A DNA stretch of 64,000 bases from Pseudomonadota bacterium. GTDB taxonomy: Bacteria; Pseudomonadota; Alphaproteobacteria; Acetobacterales; Acetobacteraceae. This document shows positions 25,379 through 33,740 of the stretch, in pieces (position 1 is the stretch's first letter; the number at the start of each line of letters is the position of its first letter). The notes beneath the pieces were generated by a model, which was not told where the DNA came from, ran no database searches, and saw only the letters and a program-made list of their open reading frames with translations. The position numbers and the translations under genes were made by a program. The stretch lies in contig JAJZSY010000003.1 in NCBI GenBank assembly GCA_021849425.1, positions 62,001-126,000 on the forward strand. The letters are read 5' to 3'.

Positions 25379-25927
25379 TCACGGGCGGACCCTGCGCAGC
25401 AGCACGCGCAGCGCCCCCTGGTTGGCGGCGTGCGGATGGCAGACCGCGAGGATGTGCGAGCGCAGCGCGCCATCGTTGAGCCAGAACGGAACCTCGCGCC
25501 GCAGCACCCCCTCGCCGCCGGCACGCCTTCCATGGCCGGTGACGATCTCCACACAGCGCATCCCACGCGAAACCGCGCCGGCGATGAGCGCGCTGACCGC
25601 GACATGCGCGGCCGCCGTGGTCATGCCGTGCAGGTCGAGCGTGCGTTCCGGCGCGATCCGCCCGGCGCGGAATTTTGTCCAGGTCGCGCGGTCGAGCCCC
25701 GGCGGCGCCACGCCGATCGCCACTGCCGGGCGGCGTGGCGGCAAAACCGGCGCCAGAGCCGGAGCCGGCGTTGGCGCCGCGATTGTGGGCTCGGGCCTCG
25801 CGCTGGCGGGCTTGTTGGCAGGCGGCGCCTCGGGCACGCGCACGCCGCGCAACGGGCGGACGTGGCGCAGATAGCGCGTCCAGACCTCCAGATCGGCGGC
25901 CGGAAGGGGTTTAGCCCTGCGCGCCAT
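25379..25927 (-). CDS. Smr-domain protein
   Basis: A 182-residue protein. A basic N-terminus and an Ala/Pro-rich linker (about 35-70) lead to a C-terminal Smr domain with LDLHGMTTAAAHVAVS, EIVTGHGRRAGGEGVLRREV and PFWL. Smr domains bind or cut nucleic acids in MutS2-related and RNA-quality-control proteins. The ATG at 25927 lies 14 bp inside the lutC 3' end, so translation is coupled. No direct link to lactate metabolism is known. Confidence 0.88.
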   Translation of the reverse strand: MARRAKPLPAADLEVWTRYLRHVRPLRGVRVPEAPPANKPASARPEPTIAAPTPAPALAPVLPPRRPAVAIGVAPPGLDRATWTKFRAGRIAPERTLDLHGMTTAAAHVAVSALIAGAVSRGMRCVEIVTGHGRRAGGEGVLRREVPFWLNDGALRSHILAVCHPHAANQGALRVLLRRVRP

Positions 25928-26615
25928 CTCCGCCTGCGTCGCCGAGCAGCACGATATGCAGCCGCCGCGGGCCATGCGCGCCGAGTTCGAGCGTGCGCTC
26001 GATATCGGCCGAGCGCGACGGCCCGGTGACCAGCATCACGTTGCGCGGCATGCCGCCCGCCTGGCGCAGCCGGTCGAACGCGTCCTCATAGGGACCGACC
26101 ACGTCGGAGTCGCGGAGCACGACGATTTCGGTATCCGGCAGCAGGTTGAGCGTGGTCGGCGAGCGCTGGCCCGAGGGCAGCATCAGCGTGCCGGTTTCCG
26201 CGATCGCCGCGAAGCCGCGCTGCACCGAGACCATGTCGCTCGGCTGGGCGCGGCCGAAGCGATGGGCGAGCAGCGGGGCATCGTTCCAGTTCGCGTCCTC
26301 CAGATCGGGATGCGGGGCGATCACCAGTTCCGCCGGCAGGTTCTGCTCGCGCAGGTAGCCCGCGACATGGGCGGGCAGATCCGCCGGGTCGGCCAGGCGC
26401 TGGACGGTCGCGTATTCCCGCGTCGCATTGGCGATGAACAGCTCGATCAGCGCGTCATGGTCGAGTGCGACGCGGGCGGGGATGGTGTGGCGCGGATGGG
26501 CATCGAGCCGGGTGCGGAGCATCGCCGCCTGATCGGCGGGCAGCGCGCCGCGCCCGAGGCCGCGCCGGATCGTGCCGAGAATCGCCGCGCGCTGGGCCTG
26601 GTTGTCCTGTTTCAT
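25911..26615 (-). CDS. lutC: Lactate utilisation protein C (LUD domain)
   Basis: A 234-residue LutC/YkgG-type protein with a C-terminal LUD domain. The GFAAIAETGTLMLPSGQRSP, LNLLPDTEIVVL and MLVTGPSRSADIERTLELGAHGPRRLHIVLL segments match the family closely. LutC belongs to the LutABC complex that oxidises L-lactate to pyruvate. The start codon overlaps the lutB stop (ATGA). No lutA gene is found in the window. Confidence 0.92.
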   Translation of the reverse strand: MKQDNQAQRAAILGTIRRGLGRGALPADQAAMLRTRLDAHPRHTIPARVALDHDALIELFIANATREYATVQRLADPADLPAHVAGYLREQNLPAELVIAPHPDLEDANWNDAPLLAHRFGRAQPSDMVSVQRGFAAIAETGTLMLPSGQRSPTTLNLLPDTEIVVLRDSDVVGPYEDAFDRLRQAGGMPRNVMLVTGPSRSADIERTLELGAHGPRRLHIVLLGDAGGDGAQG

Positions 26616-28033
26616 CGGCTGCGCTGCTCCCGTGCATAGCGTGCGAAGAAGGTCTCGCCCTCGGGGGCGGGCATGTCGCGCGCGGCGGTCCAGGCGCCGG
26701 CCAGCGGTAGCCAGCCGAAGCGGCCGCGCTTGCGGCCCATCATGCCGAGCCCCCAGGCGGCGATGCGGGCAACGCCGCGATAGAGCCCGGGGCGGCGGGC
26801 GACGAATCCCCAGCCGCGAATGCCGTAGCGCGTGGTCGCCGGGGCGAGATGCCGCTCGAAGGCCCGCTCGCGCCAGTGACGCATCATGCCGGTGAGCGGA
26901 ATCTTCATCGGGCAGACGCTTTCGCATTTGCCGCAGAAGGTCGAGGCCGTGGGCAGCAGATGCGCCTGCTCGGCGCCGAAGATGGCCGGGGTCAGCACGC
27001 TGCCCATCGGGCCGGAATACATCGAGCCATAGGCGTGGCCGCCCACGGTGAGATAGACCGGGCAATGGTTCATGCAGGCCGAGCAGCGGATGCAGCGCAG
27101 CATGTCCTGGAACTCGGTGCCGACCATGTTCGAGCGGCCATTGTCGAGCAGGATGACGTGATATTCCTCCGGCCCGTCGGGGTCGCCAGGGCGTTTCGCG
27201 CCGGTGGAGAACGTCGTGTAGACCGAGAATTCCTGCCCGGTGGCCGAGCGCGCCAGAACCCGCAGCAGCGAGACGGTGTCCTCCAGGGTCGGGACGATTT
27301 TCTCGAGGCTGGCGAGCACGATATGCACGCGCGGCAGGGTCTGCGTGAGGTCGCCATTGCCCTCGTTGGTGACGATCACCGAACTGCCGGTTTCAGCGAT
27401 CAGGAAATTGGCGCCGGTGATGCCGACATCCGCGGCGATGAACTGCTCGCGCAGCACCGCGCGGGCTTCGGCCTGGATGTCGCGTTTCTCGTGAAACACG
27501 CGGTCGGCCGGCAGATGGGTGTGGGCGGCGCGGAAACTGGCTTCCCAATCCTCGCGGTTGAGATGGAAGGCCGGGCCGATGATGTGGCTCGGCGCCTCGC
27601 CCCTGATCTGCAGAATGTATTCGCCGAGATCGGTCTCGACCGGGCGGACGCCGTTCTCCGCGAGGTGCTCGTTCAGCCCGATCTCTTCGGAGATCATCGA
27701 CTTGCCCTTGGTCACGGTTTTCGCGCCCACCCGGCGGCAGATGTCGAGCACGGCGGCCCGCGCATCCTCGGCGGTGCGGCACCAGTGAACCTGCCCGCCA
27801 TGGGCCTCGACCTGCTCGGCATAGCGCTCGAGATAGACGTCGAGATTCGCCAGCGTGTGATTCTTGATGCCTTTCGCGGTTTCGCGCAGGGTCTCGAACT
27901 CGGGCAGCCGGGCAACCGCGGCGGCGCGGGTCTGCGCGAAGGGCTTGCGGGCGCGATCGAGCGCCTTCTGCAACCCGGCGTCCTGCATCGCGCGGCGAGA
28001 ATTTTCCTTGAAATCGGGGCTGGTATTCAGCAT
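26612..28033 (-). CDS. lutB: Lactate utilisation iron-sulfur protein B
   Basis: A 473-residue LutB/YkgF protein. The LUD-like region contains KGKSMISEEIGLNEHL and GITGANFLIAETGSSVIVTNEG. Two ferredoxin-type cysteine clusters follow: CIRCSACMNHCPVY and CGKCESVCPMKIP. It transfers electrons from lactate oxidation. The ATG at 28033 sits 6 nt after AAGGAG and is preferred over 28048. It is the first gene of its operon. A transcription terminator on the same strand lies about 85 bp upstream, so a separate promoter between them is expected. Confidence 0.93.
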   Translation of the reverse strand: MLNTSPDFKENSRRAMQDAGLQKALDRARKPFAQTRAAAVARLPEFETLRETAKGIKNHTLANLDVYLERYAEQVEAHGGQVHWCRTAEDARAAVLDICRRVGAKTVTKGKSMISEEIGLNEHLAENGVRPVETDLGEYILQIRGEAPSHIIGPAFHLNREDWEASFRAAHTHLPADRVFHEKRDIQAEARAVLREQFIAADVGITGANFLIAETGSSVIVTNEGNGDLTQTLPRVHIVLASLEKIVPTLEDTVSLLRVLARSATGQEFSVYTTFSTGAKRPGDPDGPEEYHVILLDNGRSNMVGTEFQDMLRCIRCSACMNHCPVYLTVGGHAYGSMYSGPMGSVLTPAIFGAEQAHLLPTASTFCGKCESVCPMKIPLTGMMRHWRERAFERHLAPATTRYGIRGWGFVARRPGLYRGVARIAAWGLGMMGRKRGRFGWLPLAGAWTAARDMPAPEGETFFARYAREQRSR

Positions 28034-28117
28034 CGGGAACTCCTTCACGCACGAGTGTAGTGAATGGCCGCACTGAAGTGAACGCCCCCCATCGCCGCCG
28101 CAATTTCTTGATGGATC

Positions 28118-28147
28118 AAAAAAAATGGCGGCACTTTCGTGCCGCCA
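28118..28147 (-). terminator. Strong intrinsic terminator upstream of lutB
   Basis: On the minus strand, TGGCGGCAC (28147-28139) and GTGCCGCCA (28134-28126) form a perfect 9-bp stem with a GAAA tetraloop. Eight T residues follow (28125-28118). It is the clearest rho-independent terminator in the window, yet no protein gene ends here on this strand. Confidence 0.85.
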
Positions 28148-28204
28148 AGTTTAGGGAGGAAACGTCCAAGAAAGCAAACAGAGCGAATGAACGCCGTGTT
28201 GCTG
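28118..28204 (-). ncRNA. Candidate small RNA with CCUCC motif
   Basis: A predicted 87-nt transcript on the minus strand. It starts about 7 nt after a -10 box (TATATC, 28216-28211) paired with TTGCGC (28239-28234) at 17-bp spacing. It ends at a strong intrinsic terminator at 28118. Between them lies TTTCCTCCCTAAAC (TCCTCCCT at 28160-28153), an unpaired anti-Shine-Dalgarno-like stretch, as in several alphaproteobacterial regulatory RNAs. It could equally be an attenuated leader of lutB. There is no conservation evidence available here. Confidence 0.45.
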
Positions 28205-28427
28205 ACCGATGATATAGTCTCGGCGAATGGCTCGCGCAAGAACTTTTTTGCAGTGCAGCATCGCAAAAGGCGCGGCATATGCAGAAGATAACGCCATTGC
28301 CGGAGTTGCCCGATCCCGGCAGCAGCATCGGGCGCGCCGGCCGGATGGGGCACTGCCAGCCTTGCTCACCCCGCGTCCACGTCGGGGAACTAACCTGAAA
28401 TTAATCCTCTTGCCCGATACTGTGGCC

Positions 28428-29396
28428 ATGTTTCGGCCTGTTGTCAGAACTCTGATCGCTATGGGTTTCGTTGTCACGGCCGGAACCCTGGCCTGCACGG
28501 GGATGGCGCGCGCCCTGCCGAGCGGCGTTGCGCCGGATGGCGGCGCGGCGATCGACCCGGCGCTGCTGTGCCAGGCGGCCGTCATCATGGCCGAATCGGA
28601 CCAGCAAACCCCGACCGGGCTTCTGCGCGCGATCGGGACGGTGGAAAGCGGCCGGCCCGACCGGGTGACCGGCCAGCTCGCGCCTTGGCCCTGGACGATC
28701 GATGCCAATGGCAGCGGCCATATGTATCAGACCGAAGCCGAGGCGATCGCGGCGGCGCAATCCTTCCTCCAGCAGGGCATCACGTCGCTCGATATCGGCT
28801 GCATGCAGGTGAACATCAGGGAGCATCCGCACGCCTTCGCCAGTCTTGCCCAGGCCTTCGATCCGATGGCGAACGTCTTTTATGCGGCGGATTTCCTGAA
28901 GCGGCTGAAGCAGCAAATGGGCAACTGGCAGCAGGCGATCGCCGCCTATCACTCCGAGACGCCATCGCTCGGCACGCCCTATGCCAATCAGGTCCTGGCC
29001 CGCTGGCGCGGACAGACCGGTGGGCAGACCGGCTTGCCGCTGGTGCAGACCGCGATGACACAGAAGCTGCCGATGGCCGCGAAATCAGCCGCCACCCCGC
29101 ATGTTTGGGGTCCCGCACCGCCGCCCGCCCAGCCGCCCACCCGGACGGCCGCCGCCGGGAGTGCCGGAAAGAAGGCCAAGCCGACCGCCGGTGGAATCGA
29201 TGTCCGGCATTTCGCACCGGGCTCGTTCGCCTTTGCGCCGCTGCACGGCACCGCATCGATCCTGCCGCTGCAGAACCAGCCCGCGGCGCCGGGGCCGCAC
29301 GTGTCCGTGCCGGGGAGCATTGGCGGCGCAATGGCCGGCCGATCCCTCGCCGCCTACCGGCGGATGCCGATCCCGATCGCCGGCGCGTCTTCCTGA
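28428..29396 (+). CDS. Secreted lytic transglycosylase (SLT domain)
   Basis: A 322-residue protein with an N-terminal signal peptide (MFRPVVRTLIAMGFVVTAGT, cleavage near ARA at about residue 30). The SLT fold shows the catalytic Glu in LLRAIGTVESGRPD, followed by SLDIGCMQVNIREHPHAF and AAYHSETPSLGTPYANQVL. The C-terminal 120 residues are Pro/Ala-rich and probably disordered. Muramidases of this type cut peptidoglycan locally for growth or for assembly of envelope machines. No secretion-system genes are adjacent. It converges on tolB across a repeat-rich spacer. Confidence 0.87.
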   Translation: MFRPVVRTLIAMGFVVTAGTLACTGMARALPSGVAPDGGAAIDPALLCQAAVIMAESDQQTPTGLLRAIGTVESGRPDRVTGQLAPWPWTIDANGSGHMYQTEAEAIAAAQSFLQQGITSLDIGCMQVNIREHPHAFASLAQAFDPMANVFYAADFLKRLKQQMGNWQQAIAAYHSETPSLGTPYANQVLARWRGQTGGQTGLPLVQTAMTQKLPMAAKSAATPHVWGPAPPPAQPPTRTAAAGSAGKKAKPTAGGIDVRHFAPGSFAFAPLHGTASILPLQNQPAAPGPHVSVPGSIGGAMAGRSLAAYRRMPIPIAGASS

Positions 29397-29419
29397 TCAC
29401 GCGCCCTGAGTTTCACCTC

Positions 29420-29536
29420 GTGTCCTGCTTCTGAAATTCATGGGTGAATTTCAGAAGCGAACAGGACACTAAATCATTGATTTTCCTAGTGTCCACTTTC
29501 AATCTGAAATCCATCGGATTTCAGATTCGGGACACT
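29420..29536. repeat. Two nested palindromes with shared plan (family B)
   Basis: Hairpin 1 (29420-29469): GTGTCCTG, CTTCTGAAATTCA, loop TGGG, TGAATTTCAGAAG, a CGAA bulge, CAGGACAC. Hairpin 2 (29488-29536): AGTGTCC, 7 nt, ATCTGAAATCC, loop ATC, GGATTTCAGAT, TCG, GGACACT. Both have an outer GTGTCC/GGACAC arm and an inner TCTGAAAT/ATTTCAGA arm, so they are two members of one repeat family. They lie between the convergent transglycosylase and tolB genes. Confidence 0.85.
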
Positions 29537-29540
29537 CGGG

Positions 29541-29570
29541 CAGTTCCCGATCCATCCGGGCCGGGAACTG
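29541..29570 (+). terminator. GC-rich hairpin between converging genes
   Basis: CAGTTCCCG (29541-29549) pairs with CGGGAACTG (29562-29570) around a 12-nt loop, followed by CTTTATCC. It is a possible terminator for the transglycosylase transcript or, on the other strand, for tolB. Confidence 0.45.
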
Positions 29571-29619
29571 CTTTATCCTGTTGATGACCGGAACGTCATC
29601 CCAAGCGGCCGGCAACGGC

Positions 29620-31029
29620 TCAGGAGAGCAGCGGCCCCCAGGACGGGTCCTCGGCATTGGTCGGCGTCGGCGTGATCCGCTCGTTGAACCCGTCGACACC
29701 GATCGTCACCAGATGCGAGACATTGCCGATCTTGAGGGGATTCTGGCGATAGAACATGATCACCCGCCCGTTCGGGCAGAAGGTCGCGGCCTCTTCGAGA
29801 TACCCCTGGGAGAGCAGCCGCTCGCCGGAGCCATCCGGTTTCATCACGCCAATCCCGAAACCGCCGGCATCCAGCCGGGTGAAGGCAATCATGTCGCCCC
29901 GCGGCGACCAGACCGGCTCGGCGTAGCGGGCATGACCGTAGGAGATGCGCTGGATGTTCGTGCCATCGGCGTTCATGACAAAAAGCTGCTGGTCGCCCGG
30001 ACCGTCGCGGTCCGAGTTGAACACGATCTTGGTGCCATCCGGGCTGTAGCACGGGGTGACGTTGATCGAATTCGCGTCGGTCAGCTGGGTCATCCTGCGG
30101 CTGCCGAGTTCGTATTTCACGATCATCGCCCCCCCGCCTTTCGAGACCGAGAACAGCAGGGCCGAACCATCGGGGCTGAAGCGGGGGCCGAAGCTCATCT
30201 CGCCGAACGAGCCGATATTGGTGCGCGCCCCCGTTTGCAGGTCGAACAGATAGACCTGGGGCTGACCGTTCTCGAAGCTGGCGAAGGCGAGCTGCTGGCG
30301 CGACGGGTTGAACTGCGGCGACAGCGCCATGTTCCGGCCCGAGGTCAGGAAACGGACATTCGCGCCATCGTAATCCATCACGGCCATGCGACGGATCGGA
30401 TCGGTCGGCCGGCCGGCGACCGAGATGAAGGCGACGCGGGTGTCGAAATAGCCCTTTTCACCAATCATCTGCTGGTAGATGTCATCGGCGATGATGTGCG
30501 CGATTCGGCGCCAGTTGTTGGACGCGGTCGTGTAGGCGGTGCCCTGAAGCTGCTTCTGCTGCGAGATACCCCATAGCCGGTACTCGACACGGATCTGCCC
30601 GCCGCCCTGGTTCGTCACCTGCCCGGTGACGAGCGCCTGGGCACCAAGGATGCTCCAGTTGTTCCAGACCGGAATGCTGTTGACCACCGAATTCGGCACG
30701 AAGCTCGTCTGGTCGATCGCGCGGAACAGGCCGCAATGGTCGAGATCGGAGGTGACGACCTGGGTGATCTGCGCGCCGAGATCGGAGGTGTTGCCGCTGG
30801 CGTCGGTGAACGAGGGCAGCGCGATCGGGATCGGCGCGTTGTGCGCGCCCGAAACGTTGATCGCATCGCCGGGGCCGTTCGAGGCGCTCTGCGCCCGGGC
30901 GAAGCGCGGCAGAACGAGACCCGCGGCGCCTGCGCCCATCAGCAAACGGCGAGAGAGCGACGGCAGGCGTTCCATCGTGGTTCCCGCAAGGCGCGGGTGA
31001 GCGGTTGGCTGCGGACGGCGGATCGTCAT
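29620..31029 (-). CDS. tolB: Tol-Pal system protein TolB
   Basis: A 469-residue periplasmic beta-propeller protein. The leader contains a twin-arginine-like signal (SLSRRLLMGAGAAGLVLPRF, then ARAQS). The N-terminal domain (PIPIALPSF, VVTSDLDHCGLFRAID) precedes repeated blades such as MSFGPRFSPDGSALLFSVSK and NVTPCYSPDGTKIVFNSDRD. TolB links the TolQRA motor to Pal and peptidoglycan. The start at 31029 has AGAGG 6 nt upstream. An ATG at 30975 would give a conventional 30-residue signal. It is the last gene of the tol cluster here; pal does not follow. Confidence 0.95.
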   Translation of the reverse strand: MTIRRPQPTAHPRLAGTTMERLPSLSRRLLMGAGAAGLVLPRFARAQSASNGPGDAINVSGAHNAPIPIALPSFTDASGNTSDLGAQITQVVTSDLDHCGLFRAIDQTSFVPNSVVNSIPVWNNWSILGAQALVTGQVTNQGGGQIRVEYRLWGISQQKQLQGTAYTTASNNWRRIAHIIADDIYQQMIGEKGYFDTRVAFISVAGRPTDPIRRMAVMDYDGANVRFLTSGRNMALSPQFNPSRQQLAFASFENGQPQVYLFDLQTGARTNIGSFGEMSFGPRFSPDGSALLFSVSKGGGAMIVKYELGSRRMTQLTDANSINVTPCYSPDGTKIVFNSDRDGPGDQQLFVMNADGTNIQRISYGHARYAEPVWSPRGDMIAFTRLDAGGFGIGVMKPDGSGERLLSQGYLEEAATFCPNGRVIMFYRQNPLKIGNVSHLVTIGVDGFNERITPTPTNAEDPSWGPLLS

Positions 31030-31060
31030 GAAGGACCTCTATCCTGAAACGCTTTGAATG

Positions 31061-32023
31061 CTACGGCGTGAACCTGAAAATGAAGGTATGGACCGAGCCG
31101 AGCATATAGGACGGCAGCGGCAGCTTGGCACATTGATAGTTCTTAACCGCGTCGACGGCCCGGTTGGCGAAGGCGGCGAACAGCGGATCGCCCAGCTTGC
31201 CCTGGTCCTGCGGCGCGACCTGCGCTTCGCGGACGATGCCGGCCGCATCGGTCACGACCTGGAGCAGCACGCTGAATTTCCGTACACCCGGCGCCCCGGC
31301 GTCGATCCCCCAGCAGGGCCTGACCGTGTTGGCGATGGCGTTGCGCTGCGATGCCGACAGACCTGAATTGGCGGTGCTCATCTTCGAGCCGCCACCATGC
31401 GGCGCGCCGCCCTGTTCAGGGTTGTAGCGCGCGGTCGGCGGTTTCTTCTGCTTCTGCAGTGACCGCAATTTCGCCAGCGTATTCAGCACGGACTGGCTCA
31501 TCGGCACCGGCGTCTTGACCGTGTGCTTCTGGCTGGTCGGGCTCTTTTCCGCCGGGGCGGGCGGCGTCTTTTTCGGCGGCAGCGGCAGTTTTTTGGCCGG
31601 CTTCGGCGGCGTGGGCTTCTGCGGCCGCTGTGGCGGCGGCGGCGGCGGCGTGGGAATCGGGGTCGGCGCCGGCGAGGGCGGTGGGGGCGGCGGCGGCGGG
31701 GATGGCGGCTGCGGCAGTTTCGGCGTGGCGTGGGGTGCCGGCGGCGGCGGCGGTGGGGGTGGCGGCGGCGCGACCTTTGGCTGCGGCGTCGGCTTCTGCA
31801 CCGCGAGATGCGCCTTGTGCACGGTTTTGGTTTTTGCCGGCGCTGCGACCTTGCCCTTGTGCAGGGCCTGCTGGGGCGCCGCGTTGCCGACCAGCGTGAC
31901 GTCGACGGCTTCCGCCGCCGGCGCGTCGAGCTTTTCCCGCGGCAGGACGGCGACGAGCAGCAGCACGATCGCCAGATGGACGATTGCCGAGACGATCGCT
32001 CCCCGCCGAAGCTCTGGTTCCAT
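31061..32023 (-). CDS. tolA: Cell envelope integrity protein TolA
   Basis: A 320-residue protein: a short cytoplasmic start, one transmembrane helix (AIVSAIVHLAIVLLLVAVLP, about 9-28), a long Pro/Lys-rich spacer with runs of 8-10 prolines (about 55-170), and a compact C-terminal TolA/TonB-like domain ending GSVHTFIFRFTP. The C-terminal Cys pair (PCWGID, YQCAKLP) fits the family. It spans the periplasm to connect TolQR with TolB and Pal. Its place between tolR and tolB supports the call beyond the low-complexity sequence. Confidence 0.92.
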   Translation of the reverse strand: MEPELRRGAIVSAIVHLAIVLLLVAVLPREKLDAPAAEAVDVTLVGNAAPQQALHKGKVAAPAKTKTVHKAHLAVQKPTPQPKVAPPPPPPPPPPAPHATPKLPQPPSPPPPPPPPSPAPTPIPTPPPPPPQRPQKPTPPKPAKKLPLPPKKTPPAPAEKSPTSQKHTVKTPVPMSQSVLNTLAKLRSLQKQKKPPTARYNPEQGGAPHGGGSKMSTANSGLSASQRNAIANTVRPCWGIDAGAPGVRKFSVLLQVVTDAAGIVREAQVAPQDQGKLGDPLFAAFANRAVDAVKNYQCAKLPLPSYMLGSVHTFIFRFTP

Positions 32024-32075
32024 GGGTCAGTCCCGCCTCAATCGATGCACGCGCCGGATGCCGGGTCTTCCGGGA

Positions 32076-32519
32076 TCAGCGTTTTGCCGCGGTCGGCTGC
32101 TGGGCAAGCAGGGCGACCTTGTTGAACCCGCCATTGGTGATCGTCGCCATGACCTTCAGCATGGTTCCGTAGGGCACCGCCGTGTCGCCGCGCACGAAGA
32201 TGCGGCGGTCAGTGTTGTTTTTGGCGATCTGCTGCAGGGTCGCGACCAGGTTGTCGAGCTGGACCGCCGAATTCTGCAGGTAGACGCCGCCATCGGACTT
32301 GACGGTGATGGTGATCGGCGTGGCGTCGGAATTGACCGGCTTCGCGTTCGCGTGCGGCAGGTTGACGGTGACGCCCGAGGTGATCAGCGGCGCGGTCACC
32401 ATGAAAATGATCAGCAGCACCAGCATCACGTCGACCAGCGGAGTCACGTTGATTTCCGACATCGGCCGGTAGCGGCCGCGGCGGCTGCCGGATTTGCGCT
32501 CGACCACGCCCCCGGCCAT
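32076..32519 (-). CDS. tolR: Tol-Pal system protein TolR
   Basis: A 147-residue ExbD/TolR protein. A single transmembrane helix follows the conserved SEINVTPLVDVMLVLLIIFM, where the Asp in PLVDV is the proton-carrying residue. The periplasmic domain includes RIFVRGDTAVPYG. The ATG at 32519 is 1 bp after the tolQ stop codon and is preferred, since the longer frame to 32579 runs inside tolQ. Confidence 0.96.
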   Translation of the reverse strand: MAGGVVERKSGSRRGRYRPMSEINVTPLVDVMLVLLIIFMVTAPLITSGVTVNLPHANAKPVNSDATPITITVKSDGGVYLQNSAVQLDNLVATLQQIAKNNTDRRIFVRGDTAVPYGTMLKVMATITNGGFNKVALLAQQPTAAKR

Positions 32520-32520
32520 C

Positions 32521-33237
<717 letters not shown>

Positions 33238-33239
33238 CT

Positions 33240-33740
33240 TCAGTCCCCTTCCACGGCCCTCTGGCCGTCACCTGTTTCGCCGCCCGGCACGCCCGCCTCA
33301 TGCATCCGCACCAGCGCAGCGCGCATGTCCGCCGGCAGGCGAGACGCCCGCCCGCCCGCCCGGTCGACACAGGCCAGCCGCAAGCCGATCCGCACCAGCG
33401 TCTCGTCACCACGCCTGATCATCTGGTCGAGAGTGACGGTTGCCGCGGAAACCCGCCGCACCCTCGTCGCCACCGTGATCAGGTCGTCGAGCCGCGCCGG
33501 CCGCTCATAGTCGATTTCCGCATGGCGCACCACAAACATACGGTCGTGGACTTCTACCATTTGCGCGTGTGGCACCCCCAGCGAACGCAGGGCTTCGGAC
33601 CGCGCGCGCTCGGCATAGCGGAGGTAATTGGCGTGATAGACGATTCCCCCGGCGTCGGTATCCTCGAAATAGATGCGGATATCGAGCCGGTGCTCACCGC
33701 CATGAAGCGCGTTGTCCATCGTTTTCATCGCGGGGGTCAT
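33240..33740 (-). CDS. ybgC: Tol-Pal-associated acyl-CoA thioesterase YbgC
   Basis: A 166-residue hotdog-fold thioesterase. The active-site segment RIYFEDTDAGGIVYHANYLR carries the catalytic Asp. YbgC hydrolyses acyl-CoA or acyl-ACP thioesters and is regularly the first gene of tol operons. The ATG at 33740 overlaps the ruvB stop (TGATG). A GTG at 33743 and an ATG at 33725 are alternatives. The overlap joins the ruvCAB and tol groups into one run of genes. Confidence 0.94.
   Translation of the reverse strand: MTPAMKTMDNALHGGEHRLDIRIYFEDTDAGGIVYHANYLRYAERARSEALRSLGVPHAQMVEVHDRMFVVRHAEIDYERPARLDDLITVATRVRRVSAATVTLDQMIRRGDETLVRIGLRLACVDRAGGRASRLPADMRAALVRMHEAGVPGGETGDGQRAVEGD

Larger units (their letters stand above)
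28034..28427. other. 394-bp intergenic region between lutB and the transglycosylase gene
   Basis: No convincing protein gene is seen here. The left part (28034-28117) is the lutB leader, in which TTCACT occurs twice near 28059-28084. The middle holds a candidate minus-strand small RNA and its terminator. The right part (28217-28427) is the upstream region of the transglycosylase gene at 28428, where a frame stays open but lacks a start signal and looks non-coding. Confidence 0.6.

Noticed and set aside
28118-28440. 6S RNA or tmRNA on the minus strand
   Set aside because: The region lacks the closing stem and central bubble expected of 6S RNA and the tRNA-like 3' end of tmRNA. Only a short terminator-ended transcript is supported.
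31540-31790. Low-complexity proline-codon tract as a non-coding repeat
   Set aside because: It is the Pro/Lys-rich periplasmic spacer of TolA, flanked by an intact transmembrane helix and C-terminal domain in frame.
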